From assembly GCF_030143255.1 (NCBI RefSeq), contig NZ_JARJNR010000006.1:62001-126000 (forward strand): a stretch of 64,000 nt of DNA, given 5' to 3'. Below the pieces are notes generated by a model. It was given only the letters and a program-made list of their open reading frames with translations, ran no database searches and was not told the origin of the DNA. Below, one piece after another: positions 8,940 to 17,158 of this stretch. The translations under genes were made by a program, and so were the position numbers. The DNA comes from Frigidibacter sp. SD6-1. Its GTDB lineage: Bacteria; Pseudomonadota; Alphaproteobacteria; Rhodobacterales; Rhodobacteraceae. Positions within the stretch are counted from its first letter, which is position 1. Each line of letters begins with the position of its first letter.

Positions 8940-9725
8940 TCACTCCGGCTTGCGTGCCCTCAGATGCGAGGGGCAATGTTCGCCGCTGTCCAGAACCGGG
9001 ATCATCCGCGACCAGATGCCGATATTCTCGTCGACGAAATCCTGTCCGACGACCCGGGCAGCTTCAGCCCCCACCTCGCCTTGCAGACGCGCAAGCTCTG
9101 TCCGCGCCACCTGCCGGTACCAGTCGTTGCGGCTTGTCACCGAAACCTCGGCAAAGCCCGCATCCGCCATCGCGTCGCGATAGCGCGCGGGCGAGGCCAT
9201 ACCGAAATCGAGCCCCTCGGCGGCGATGTAGGCCGCCATCGCCGCTGAGGGCGGCCCCTCCCGGCCGATCAGCCAGTCAGACGCCATGAACCAGCCGCCG
9301 GGTTTCAGGACCCGGAAGACCTCGCTCATCAGAGCGTGCTTGTCAGGGATATGGACGATGGAATCCTTGGAAAAGACCACGTCAAACGTACCGGGCGGAA
9401 AGGGCAAGGGGCCGGGCGCCACCTTGACGCAGCCGATCCGGTCCTCAAGCCCCGCTGCCGCGACCAGCGACCGGGCGCGGGCCAGAACGCTGTCCTCGAC
9501 ATCGATCCCCGTCACATAGCCCGCGCCATGGCGCTGCACGAGCGCAAGGTCGATCCCCCCTGCCCCGCAACCGATATCGAGAACGGAGAGCCCGGCGATA
9601 TCGGCGCCTTCAAGCACCCGCGCCACCTCGTCCCGTCCGCCCGGTGACAGGAACCCTTCGCCCCAGATCGCCTCGAGCATACCGATCATGCGCGCGTGAT
9701 AGAGTTCCCCGCCTTCGGCATCCAT
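8940..9725 (-). CDS. class I SAM-dependent methyltransferase (phosphoethanolamine/glycine-betaine-type MT-like)
   Basis: A soluble Rossmann-fold methyltransferase of 261 residues. The SAM-binding motif I VLDIGCGAGG lies at 49-58, the acidic loop TGIDVEDSVL follows, and SKDSIVHIPDKHALMSEVFR with VLKPGGWF marks the post-motif region. The order of motifs resembles phosphoethanolamine and sarcosine/dimethylglycine N-methyltransferases, but substrate cannot be read from sequence. I chose the ATG at 9725 because GGGGAGG lies 8 bp before it; an upstream in-frame ATG at 9746 lacks a ribosome site. It is the last gene of the 12-gene minus-strand operon, 24 bp after the cupin gene. Confidence 0.8.
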   Translation of the reverse strand: MDAEGGELYHARMIGMLEAIWGEGFLSPGGRDEVARVLEGADIAGLSVLDIGCGAGGIDLALVQRHGAGYVTGIDVEDSVLARARSLVAAAGLEDRIGCVKVAPGPLPFPPGTFDVVFSKDSIVHIPDKHALMSEVFRVLKPGGWFMASDWLIGREGPPSAAMAAYIAAEGLDFGMASPARYRDAMADAGFAEVSVTSRNDWYRQVARTELARLQGEVGAEAARVVGQDFVDENIGIWSRMIPVLDSGEHCPSHLRARKPE

Positions 9726-9749
9726 TGCTTCCGCCTCCCCATCCAACCC

Positions 9750-10643
9750 CTACCCGGCCGCACCTATCCTGAGTGCCTCCAGCTCCGGCCAGTCACCGGA
9801 GGCAAGAACCTTTGCGGGGTCACCGACATCGCGGGTCCAGACGAACAGGCAGAGGAACGGCTCAGGCCCGACCTTGGTCAGATGCGGGCGGAAAGGCTCG
9901 TTCCAGACCGGCCGGTGGGCGGGCAGGATCGTCAGCGGCCGGTCCACCCCGAACCGCCAGCCATGCGGGCCGGTCAGCGGCGCGTAAAGCTCTGGCGCCT
10001 TGTGGCAATGGTCGCGGTAAAGCACATGCGGCGCGATCAGGAAAAGCCCCATGTCCCAATCCTTGGCCGAAACCGGCGACGCTTCTCCGACAATCGAGGC
10101 ATAGGCGTGCCCCTGCATGAAATCCGCGCCGATCCGGTCGGGATCGTAGAGGTCGTAGGTTATCCACTCGAGGTGCGGCGCGGCCGCGGCGATCGCCGCG
10201 GCGAGGCCGGGAAAATCGGCGGAAACCGAGGCGAGCGCCGGGGCCAGCCAACGGCCCACAACCTCATTCGCCGGTCCGGGCCGGGCGCGGGGCACACCCT
10301 CGCGCCAGAGGGCAAGGCCGTGGCGCACCTCCGCGAGCCCCGGGCCGTCGAGACCCGCAAGATAATGGTCGGCCTCGACAATCAGGCGCCGGATTGCCAA
10401 GGCGCCGTCTGACATGCCCGAAACCGGAACCTCGCCCTGAAGCCCACGCACCTTCAGCAGTTCCGCCGGATCCTCGCCATCCCGCGCCGAGCAGATGCGG
10501 TAGATCTCCAGCGCGCCGTCCGACAAAAGGCCCCGCCGGTTGAAATGCATCGCGGCCGCATAGCGACGACGACCCGACCCGGGCTCGCCCAAGGCAGCTG
10601 TCAGATGCAGAAACTGCCGCTGATCCTCTTCCGCGTCGCTCAT
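9750..10643 (-). CDS. DMSP-lyase-family cupin protein
   Basis: A 297-residue protein: a helical N-terminal half (to about residue 190), then a cupin beta-barrel. The cupin core reads GLFLIAPHVLYRDHCHKAPE and continues LY, with metal-ligand candidates H212, H214, E218, Y220, and a second-half histidine H254 in WNEPFRPH. This layout matches the dimethylsulfoniopropionate lyase family (DddL/DddQ/DddW type). That family includes many members of untested activity, so acrylate/DMS formation should not be assumed. It follows the permease gene with the stop codon 4 bp before its start and belongs to the importer/Rieske operon, suggesting it acts on the imported compound or an intermediate. Confidence 0.62.
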   Translation of the reverse strand: MSDAEEDQRQFLHLTAALGEPGSGRRRYAAAMHFNRRGLLSDGALEIYRICSARDGEDPAELLKVRGLQGEVPVSGMSDGALAIRRLIVEADHYLAGLDGPGLAEVRHGLALWREGVPRARPGPANEVVGRWLAPALASVSADFPGLAAAIAAAAPHLEWITYDLYDPDRIGADFMQGHAYASIVGEASPVSAKDWDMGLFLIAPHVLYRDHCHKAPELYAPLTGPHGWRFGVDRPLTILPAHRPVWNEPFRPHLTKVGPEPFLCLFVWTRDVGDPAKVLASGDWPELEALRIGAAG

Positions 10644-10647
10644 TTTC

Positions 10648-11499
10648 TCACTCGTTTGCCCGGTAGGCCATCTGCGCATCGAGATCGCGCCGCCGCTCCG
10701 CCCGGCTCAGAACAACGCCGGCGATGATCACGCCAAGGCCCACGACACAGACGGTGATCGTGGCGAGCGCGTTGATATCCGGCGTCACGCCGAGCTTGAC
10801 CTTCGACCAGATGAGGATCGGCAGGGTCGTCGACCCGGGACCGGTGGTGAAGCTGGTGATCACGACATCGTCGAGCGAGATGGTGAAGGCCAGAAGCCAG
10901 CCCGACAGGATGGCGGGAGAAATGATCGGCAGGGTGATGTCCTTCATCACCTGCCATGGCCGCGAGCCGAGGTCCATCGCCGCCTCCTCGACCGCGATAT
11001 CGGCGTCGCGCAGCCGCGACTGGATGATCGCGGTGACGAACGTCAGCGAGAAGGTGATATGGGCGATGGTGATGGTGGTGAAGCCGCGCTGGGTCTTCCA
11101 GCCGAATGCGGCCTCCAGAAGATTGGAAATCAGGATGAAGAAGATCAGCGTCGAGATGCCGGTGATGACCTCTGGCATGATCAGGGGCGCGGTCACCAGA
11201 CCGGAAAAGAAGGTCCGGCCGCGAAAGCGCTTGAAACGGGCAAGGGCAATGCCCGCCATCGTGCCGAGGATCGTGGCCACCGTCGCACTCGTCAACGCAA
11301 TCCGGACCGAAAGCCAGGCCGCCTCCAGCACCTGATCGTTCGAGAAGAGCTTGGCATACCATTTGGTGGAAAAGCCGCCCCAGACCGTGGCGAGCCGCGC
11401 ATTGTTGAACGAAAAGACGATCATGGAGAGGATCGGCACATAGAAGAAGGCGAAGCCGAAGGCGAGGACCGACATCAGGAAGACCGGGCGGCGGTTCAT
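10648..11499 (-). CDS. polyamine-type ABC transporter permease (PotC/PotI-like)
   Basis: Inner-membrane permease, 283 residues, with about six hydrophobic helices; the first is FLMSVLAFGFAFFYVPILSM. The ATPase-coupling EAA loop reads EEAAMDLGSRPWQVMKDITL followed by P. It pairs with the upstream permease, overlapping its stop by 4 bp, and with the ATPase and binding protein of the same operon. The family imports putrescine or spermidine, but roseobacters use the same architecture for other cationic solutes, so the substrate is left open. Confidence 0.9.
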   Translation of the reverse strand: MNRRPVFLMSVLAFGFAFFYVPILSMIVFSFNNARLATVWGGFSTKWYAKLFSNDQVLEAAWLSVRIALTSATVATILGTMAGIALARFKRFRGRTFFSGLVTAPLIMPEVITGISTLIFFILISNLLEAAFGWKTQRGFTTITIAHITFSLTFVTAIIQSRLRDADIAVEEAAMDLGSRPWQVMKDITLPIISPAILSGWLLAFTISLDDVVITSFTTGPGSTTLPILIWSKVKLGVTPDINALATITVCVVGLGVIIAGVVLSRAERRRDLDAQMAYRANE

Positions 11500-12461
11500 G
11501 GTTCCATGGCCTTCTTTTCCTGCGCCTTCGCCTCGAAATGCGAATAGAGCATCATCGGTCCGACCATGAGGAAGAGGAGCGCGACCGACACGGCCGAGGC
11601 CATCGGCCAGTCCCGCGCGGAGGAGAATTCGTCAGAGATCACCCGCCCGATCATCGGCTGCGAGGGGTTACCGACGAGGCCCGGAATGATCAGCTCGCCG
11701 CAGGCCGGGATGAACACGAGCATCGCCCCCGCAATGATCCCCGGGATCGACAGCGGCAGGGTCACGTCCAGGAAGACCCGGAAGGGGCGGGAGCCGAGAT
11801 CCATCGCGGCCTCGTCAAGTGTCAGGTCGAGCTTTTCGAGGTTGGCGTAGAGCGGCAGGATCATGAAGGGCAGGTAGGAATAGACGGTCACCAGCACCAC
11901 CGCGAAATTGGTGTGCATCATCTGGATCGACCGGATCGCCCAGTCGTCGGGAACGAGGCCATTGTAGATCGAGGTCAGAAGCCGGTTGAACCAGCTGTTG
12001 GTGCCCATGAGCCCCATCCAGGCATAGACCCTGAGCAGGAACGAGGTCCAGAAGGGCAGGATCACAAGCATCAGCAGGATATTGCGCGCCGACCGCGACA
12101 CACGCGTCAGGCCAAGCGCCATCGGATAACCGATGAGGAGGCACAGAAGCGTCGCAAGGGCCGCGTTCCGGATCGAGATCAGGAAGGCACGGCGATAGAG
12201 GTCGTCCTCGAACAGCCGGGCGAAATTCTCGAAATTGAGGAAGCTGTCATGCACCCCGAAGGAAAAGGGCGGCGAGGTGGGCGTGCGAGAGGCAAAGCTC
12301 ATCGCCGTCACGATCATGAAAGGCAGAAGAAAGAAGATCGTCAGCCAGACATAGGGCGTGGCGATCGTCAGGTCGGCCCAGCCGCGCCGGTTGAACCAGC
12401 GCGCCAGGCCCGACCCGCGGCGAGCGGCGGGGGCGGCATCGGCTTCGGCAGTATCGGTCAT
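11496..12461 (-). CDS. polyamine-type ABC transporter permease (PotB/PotH-like)
   Basis: 321-residue inner-membrane permease. A short hydrophilic N-terminus precedes the first helix (TIATPYVWLTIFFLLPFMIV); the EAA loop reads DEAAMDLGSRPFRVFLDVTL then P. The second helix group (TLLCLLIGYPMALGL) is standard for PotB/PotH. It starts 10 bp after the ATPase gene and overlaps the PotC-like gene by 4 bp, so the two permeases are made together as a heterodimeric channel. Confidence 0.9.
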   Translation of the reverse strand: MTDTAEADAAPAARRGSGLARWFNRRGWADLTIATPYVWLTIFFLLPFMIVTAMSFASRTPTSPPFSFGVHDSFLNFENFARLFEDDLYRRAFLISIRNAALATLLCLLIGYPMALGLTRVSRSARNILLMLVILPFWTSFLLRVYAWMGLMGTNSWFNRLLTSIYNGLVPDDWAIRSIQMMHTNFAVVLVTVYSYLPFMILPLYANLEKLDLTLDEAAMDLGSRPFRVFLDVTLPLSIPGIIAGAMLVFIPACGELIIPGLVGNPSQPMIGRVISDEFSSARDWPMASAVSVALLFLMVGPMMLYSHFEAKAQEKKAMEP

Positions 12462-12471
12462 GCGTTTCCCC

Positions 12472-13611
12472 TCAGCCGGTCAGAAGGATGGCGGCGGTCG
12501 GATCGAAGCACAGCCAGACCTCATCCTCCCAGGTGGCAACCCGCTCCGCCTCTGCAGCGCGCCGGGCATTGGCGGAATGGGCAGAGAGGACCGCACCGGA
12601 CGGTAGCCGCACCTTGTAAAGCGAATCCTTGCCGAAATAGCCGACATCGCTGACCACCCCCCGCACCGCATTCCCGGCGGCCGGCCGCTCGCGGCTGATC
12701 GCCAGCTTCTCGGGCCGGACGGCGAGCGTCAGCGCCTGCCCGGGCGCAAGCCCCGGCACCGCGCGGGCGGTCATACGGCCACCGAATGAAGGAACCTCGA
12801 CCTCCGCCAGATCGCCCGAGATCGAGGCAACGGTTGCTTCAGCGAAATTGATCGAGCCGATGAAGCCCGCGACGAACCGGTTGGTCGGATATTCATATAT
12901 CTCGGTCGGCGAGCCGACCTGCCTGACCTCGCCCTTGTCCATCACCGCCATCCGGTCCGACAGGATCATCGCCTCTTCCTGATCGTGGGTGACAACGATG
13001 AAGGTCGTGCCGGTCTTGTGCTGGATATCCATCAGCTCGAACTGGGTATGTTCGCGCAGCTTCTTGTCGAGCGCGGCGAGCGGCTCGTCCAGAAGCAGAA
13101 GCTTCGGCTGCCGCGCCAGGGCGCGGGCCAGCGCCACGCGCTGCCGCTGGCCGCCGGAAATCTGGTGTGGCTTGCGGTGGGCGAACTGCGAAAGCTGCAC
13201 CAGTTCCAGCATCTCGCGCACCCGGTCCTTGCGCTCCGCATCGCTCATCCGTTCGTGCTTCAGCCCGTAGCCCACGTTCTTTTCCACGCTCATATGCGGG
13301 AAAAGCGCGTAGCTCTGGAACATCATGTTCACCGGCCGGTCGTAAGCGGGCACGCCGGTCATGTCCTGCCCGTCGATGAAGATACGGCCCTTCGTCGGGT
13401 CCTCGAACCCGGCAAGCATCCGCAGAAGCGTGGTCTTGCCGCAGCCCGATCCGCCGAGAAGGGCGAATATCTCGCCCTTCCGGATTTCAAGCGACACGTT
13501 CTCGACAGCGCGGAACGTGCCGAAATATTTGGAAACCCCGTCGATCCGGATGAAAGGCGCCGGATCGGCGGCACTGGTGCGGACAGGTTCCGCTGGCGCA
13601 GTTGCCCGCAT
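12472..13611 (-). CDS. polyamine-type ABC transporter ATPase (PotA/PotG-like)
   Basis: 379-residue ATP-binding subunit. Walker A GGSGCGKTT is near residue 55, the signature motif ISGGQRQR and Walker B LLLLDEP follow, and a switch histidine is present in VVTHDQEEAM. The C-terminal third is a TOBE regulatory domain (LAVRPEKLAISRE). Cytoplasmic face of the importer encoded with the two permeases and the binding protein. The leader peptide of about 20 residues before IRIDGVSKYF is longer than in E. coli PotA. Confidence 0.93.
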   Translation of the reverse strand: MRATAPAEPVRTSAADPAPFIRIDGVSKYFGTFRAVENVSLEIRKGEIFALLGGSGCGKTTLLRMLAGFEDPTKGRIFIDGQDMTGVPAYDRPVNMMFQSYALFPHMSVEKNVGYGLKHERMSDAERKDRVREMLELVQLSQFAHRKPHQISGGQRQRVALARALARQPKLLLLDEPLAALDKKLREHTQFELMDIQHKTGTTFIVVTHDQEEAMILSDRMAVMDKGEVRQVGSPTEIYEYPTNRFVAGFIGSINFAEATVASISGDLAEVEVPSFGGRMTARAVPGLAPGQALTLAVRPEKLAISRERPAAGNAVRGVVSDVGYFGKDSLYKVRLPSGAVLSAHSANARRAAEAERVATWEDEVWLCFDPTAAILLTG

Positions 13612-13626
13612 GATCGCAGCCGCCCC

Positions 13627-14730
13627 TCAGCCCGTCTTGATCGCCGCCCAGGCCCGCGTGATGGCGCGGTCCTGATCCTCGCTGAAGGGCTTCGGTGCCC
13701 ATAGGCGCGATTTCACCGTCTCGTCAGGATAGACGGCCGGGTCGTCCTTCACCCAATCCTCGACGAATTCGAGCGCGGGCAGGTTCGCGTTGGCGTAGCC
13801 GGTATAATTGGTACAGGCCGCGATCACTTCGGGCTGCATCAGGAAATCGAGGAACTTGTAGGCATTCTCGACATTCGGCGCGTCCGAGGGGATGGCCATG
13901 CAATCGACCCAGATCGGCGCCCCCGACTTCGGCACGAAATAGCCAAGGTTCATCTCGATCCCGGCTTCCGCCGCGCGCGAGGCCGCGACGCTGTAGTCGC
14001 CCGACCAGTTGTTGATCGCGCAGAGTTCGCCGTTCGGGATGGAGTTGAGATAGTTGGAATTGTCGAAGGTGCGGATATAGGGCCGGATCGGTTTGAACGC
14101 CTCGATCACCTTGTCATAGTCGGCCAGATCGGTCGTGTTGCCATCGAGCCCGAGATAGGTCAGTACCATCAGCATGATGTCGGTCGGGCTGTCGAGGATC
14201 GAGATGCCGCAATCGGCCAGCTTCTCGGCATTCTCGGGCTTGAAGATCGTATCCATGCTTTCCAGATCGGCATCCGGCAGCCGTTCCTTCACCATGTCGA
14301 GATTGTAGGTAATGCCGACCGAGCCCCACATGTAGGGCATGCCATGCAGGTTACCCGGATCCCAGCCTTCGAGGATCTTCAGGATCGCCGGATCGAGGTT
14401 CTTCCAGTTCGGCAGCTTCGACTTGTCAAGCTCGCGGTAGATCCCCGCAGCGATCGCGCGCGGCATGTCGAGACCGGCATGGTCGACCACGTCATAGCCG
14501 GTCGACCCCGCCATCATCTTGGCCTGCGCCTCCTCGGGCGAGGAATAGGTGTCATAGACGACGCCGATCCCGGTTGCGGCCTCGAAATCCTCCAGGGTCG
14601 TCTCGCCGATGTAATCGGACCAGTTATAGACGTTCACGGTGCCTGCCTGCGCCCAGGACGGCCGGACATAGGGCATGGCAAGCGTGGCACCAAGGGCGGC
14701 GAAAGTCTGACGGCGGTTCAGTCTGATCAT
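13627..14730 (-). CDS. periplasmic solute-binding protein, PotD/PotF-like
   Basis: Periplasmic binding protein, 367 residues, that would deliver substrate to the adjacent PotABC-like importer. The N-terminus LNRRQTFAALGATLAMPY followed by a WAQA cleavage site looks like a twin-arginine-type signal peptide. The mature start VNVYNWSDYIGETTLEDFEA is the classic PotD/PotF opening. The first ATG at 14736 abuts GGGG, so I chose 14730, six bases after GGGGA. Acidic and aromatic pocket residues cannot be mapped reliably by eye. Substrate could be a polyamine or another cationic N-methylated compound; the operon favours the latter. Confidence 0.88.
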   Translation of the reverse strand: MIRLNRRQTFAALGATLAMPYVRPSWAQAGTVNVYNWSDYIGETTLEDFEAATGIGVVYDTYSSPEEAQAKMMAGSTGYDVVDHAGLDMPRAIAAGIYRELDKSKLPNWKNLDPAILKILEGWDPGNLHGMPYMWGSVGITYNLDMVKERLPDADLESMDTIFKPENAEKLADCGISILDSPTDIMLMVLTYLGLDGNTTDLADYDKVIEAFKPIRPYIRTFDNSNYLNSIPNGELCAINNWSGDYSVAASRAAEAGIEMNLGYFVPKSGAPIWVDCMAIPSDAPNVENAYKFLDFLMQPEVIAACTNYTGYANANLPALEFVEDWVKDDPAVYPDETVKSRLWAPKPFSEDQDRAITRAWAAIKTG

Positions 14731-14784
14731 GGTCATCCCCGTTGGTTTATGCGCCGCGCCATGACGTACGCGGCATTGGTTGGT

Positions 14785-16008
14785 TTAGTTTGACTGCGAT
14801 TCGGTCGTCGTTAGAAGCAAATTCTCGTTGATATTGGCCAGCTGATCTTCGGCGGGCGGCTCCGGCAACCGCGTCACTGGCAGGATCCTGCGGAACCCGT
14901 CGTGATAGACACGGACGCCATATTCAAGGTCGGAAAGGTGGAAATCCTCGAAGGCCGTCGATTTCATCGATTCGTTCGACCAGATCGCAAGCTGTTGATC
15001 TTCCTTTGAAGTTTCCCGATCGATCCGATAGGCAAGATAGCGCGCGATCCGCATTTCGCGTGTCTCGTCAGCGCGGCGGTACATCCGCCCGGTCAGCCGT
15101 GTCTTGCCGGGGCTGAGGGGGATATCCTGATAGAATTGTGCGCCTTCAGGCGTAAAGGCGATGACTGCATTCGGGAAGAGCCCGTAATAGGTCCAGGCCT
15201 TGCGCAACCGTTCAGGCAGCCAGTCCTGCTCCGGCGCGAGACCGACATAGGCCTTGACCGACCAGAGCCGCCCCGGCTGATCGCCGAATTCCGCGTAGGA
15301 ACTGACAAGGTTGCCCGGATGCACCCGGTCGACATAGCTGCGGCCATAAAGGTCCTGCAGTGCCGGATGCGCCATCGGCACGTGATAGCCCTCGTTGTCG
15401 ACGTCGCGCACCGACTTCCAGTTGACGGGCAACTCGCTGTCCCAGAAGGCCGCGTCGGCGGGCAAAAGCTCATCTGCGCGATAGGCCGCGAAGTCGGCCT
15501 CGTAGGGCGCGAGCCAGTCGGCCACCGACGGCTGCGGGCCGGGATGGAAGCGCAGGAAGATGAAGCCGTGCCAAATCTCCATCTCGACCGGCTTCAGGCC
15601 GAACTGGCTGCGATCCATGTCGCCGAAGGTTTCAGGCCGCGCGGCACCGCGGAGCGTGCCGTCGAGATTATAGACCCAGCCGTGGAAGGGGCAGACCATC
15701 GCGCCCTTGCAATGGCCCGACGCGCCATCCACCACCCGCGCGCCGCGATGGCGGCAGAGGTTGTGGAAGGCGCGCACCACCCCGTCCCGGCCGCGCATGA
15801 TCACGGCGCGTTCACCGAGAAGATCGAAGGTTATCCAGTCGCCCGGCGCGGGCAGATCGCCGACATGGCCCGCAAGTTGCCAATGGGTCAGGAACAGGTC
15901 GGATCGCTCCAGCTCGAACAAGGCCCTGGAATGGTAGGTCCAGCCCGGCAATCCCCGCCGGTCCCAATCCTTGGGAATGTTCAGTGTTCCGGGTGCGATC
16001 TGGTTCAT
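14785..16008 (-). CDS. Rieske non-heme iron oxygenase, alpha subunit (second of pair)
   Basis: Ring-hydroxylating/N-demethylating type oxygenase, 407 residues. The Rieske [2Fe-2S] ligands are C85 and H87 in LCRHRG and C106 and H109 in CPFHG; the mononuclear-iron region reads DVDNEGYHVPMAHP. The start at 16008 is fixed by AGGAGG just upstream and a 4-bp overlap with the preceding oxygenase. Family members (glycine betaine, carnitine and stachydrine oxygenases among them) hydroxylate an N-methyl or neighbouring carbon. No ferredoxin or FNR-type reductase gene is in the operon, so electrons must come from elsewhere. Confidence 0.9.
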   Translation of the reverse strand: MNQIAPGTLNIPKDWDRRGLPGWTYHSRALFELERSDLFLTHWQLAGHVGDLPAPGDWITFDLLGERAVIMRGRDGVVRAFHNLCRHRGARVVDGASGHCKGAMVCPFHGWVYNLDGTLRGAARPETFGDMDRSQFGLKPVEMEIWHGFIFLRFHPGPQPSVADWLAPYEADFAAYRADELLPADAAFWDSELPVNWKSVRDVDNEGYHVPMAHPALQDLYGRSYVDRVHPGNLVSSYAEFGDQPGRLWSVKAYVGLAPEQDWLPERLRKAWTYYGLFPNAVIAFTPEGAQFYQDIPLSPGKTRLTGRMYRRADETREMRIARYLAYRIDRETSKEDQQLAIWSNESMKSTAFEDFHLSDLEYGVRVYHDGFRRILPVTRLPEPPAEDQLANINENLLLTTTESQSN

Positions 16009-17147
16009 GCCCCCTCCTCTTTCATCTGGTCGAGTACCCATTGATGGAAATCGCGGATCGCATATTCCTCGGGCATCAGCCGCCCGCGGTCGTAGGCAGG
16101 CGAGCGCAGGCCGCGCTGGTTCAGCTCCGCCACCTCGCAATCCTGCGCCATCACGATCTTTGCAAACGCCGCGACCTCTGCCGCATCGAACCCCGGCTGA
16201 TCCAGCGTTTCCTGCGAAAAATACCATTCAGCGGTCAGGCGCGTCGTCTCCGGCCCGGTGGGCTCGAGGAAAACCGCGCGAACGTAATCGACATGGGCGA
16301 CGACGAACATCGTGGGATAGACCGTCACGAAATTATAGCCGTTCTGCCGTTCTTCCGGCGTCAGGTCCGGAAACGCCGGCCCGCAGGCCTTGCCCGAAGC
16401 GGTCCAGGTCGCGGCACCTTCCTTCAAGGGCGAGCGGAGCGGTTCTTCCGGCGTCCAGTCGGGTCTTTCATTGTCGCCCATGATCCCAGTGCCGTAGATC
16501 GGCACCATGTCGCACAGTTCGGGATGAACGCCCGGGCAATGCAGGCATTCGTTGTAATTCTCCCAGAAAACCTTCCAGTTGCAGGCAAGGTCCTTCACCA
16601 TCCGATGACCGGTGACAAGGTCATCCATCGGCCAGTTCTTCAGGTAGTCGCGGCCCATGTCCGGCGCGATCTCGCCAGGCGCCTCAGAGAGATTTACGAA
16701 CACGAACCCGGCCCAGAGCTTCACCGCGACCTTGAGAAGTCCGTGATCCTCCTTCCGGAAATCGTCGCTTGGATGGGCATGGCCGGTCGCGACCAGCCGC
16801 CCGTCCTTCGCCGCATAGGCAAAGGCGTGATAGCGGCAGGTCACAAGCTTGCCCATCGGTTGCTCGTCATGGCTGCAGAGCTCCGCCCCGCGATGACGGC
16901 AGACATTGTGGAAGGCCGACAGCGCACCGTCGGGCGCACGGCACAGAATGACGCTCGCGCTGCCGACCTGCAGCCGCTTCATCGTCCCGGGCTTCAGATC
17001 GTTCAGGCGCCCCGCCACTACCCAGTTCCGCGCCCAGATCGTGCGCTGTTCGCGCGCATACCAGTCGGGGTCGTGGTAGGCGCGGGCAGGCAGTGTCGTG
17101 GGGCAGTGGTCCATGATCGGCGAGGCGGGATGATGGTGCAGGCTCAT
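16005..17147 (-). CDS. Rieske non-heme iron oxygenase, alpha subunit (first of pair, GbcA-like)
   Basis: 380-residue oxygenase. Rieske ligands: C83 and H85 in VCRHRG, C104 and H107 in CRYHA. The catalytic iron site is in ENYNECLHCPGVHPEL. The overall look, including the RAYHDPDWYAREQRTIWARN opening, recalls glycine betaine monooxygenase GbcA, which yields dimethylglycine and formaldehyde; specificity is not provable from sequence. It starts at 17147 with GAGGAG upstream and overlaps the second oxygenase by 4 bp. Having two different oxygenases suggests two successive oxidations of one substrate. Confidence 0.9.
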   Translation of the reverse strand: MSLHHHPASPIMDHCPTTLPARAYHDPDWYAREQRTIWARNWVVAGRLNDLKPGTMKRLQVGSASVILCRAPDGALSAFHNVCRHRGAELCSHDEQPMGKLVTCRYHAFAYAAKDGRLVATGHAHPSDDFRKEDHGLLKVAVKLWAGFVFVNLSEAPGEIAPDMGRDYLKNWPMDDLVTGHRMVKDLACNWKVFWENYNECLHCPGVHPELCDMVPIYGTGIMGDNERPDWTPEEPLRSPLKEGAATWTASGKACGPAFPDLTPEERQNGYNFVTVYPTMFVVAHVDYVRAVFLEPTGPETTRLTAEWYFSQETLDQPGFDAAEVAAFAKIVMAQDCEVAELNQRGLRSPAYDRGRLMPEEYAIRDFHQWVLDQMKEEGA

Positions 17148-17158
17148 GTCAATGCTCC

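Noticed and set aside
14785-17147. Calling the Rieske pair glycine betaine monooxygenase GbcA
   Set aside because: The second protein is clearly different, no GbcB reductase is present, and the importer is PotD-like rather than ProX/OpuA-like; only a general N-demethylase role is supportable.
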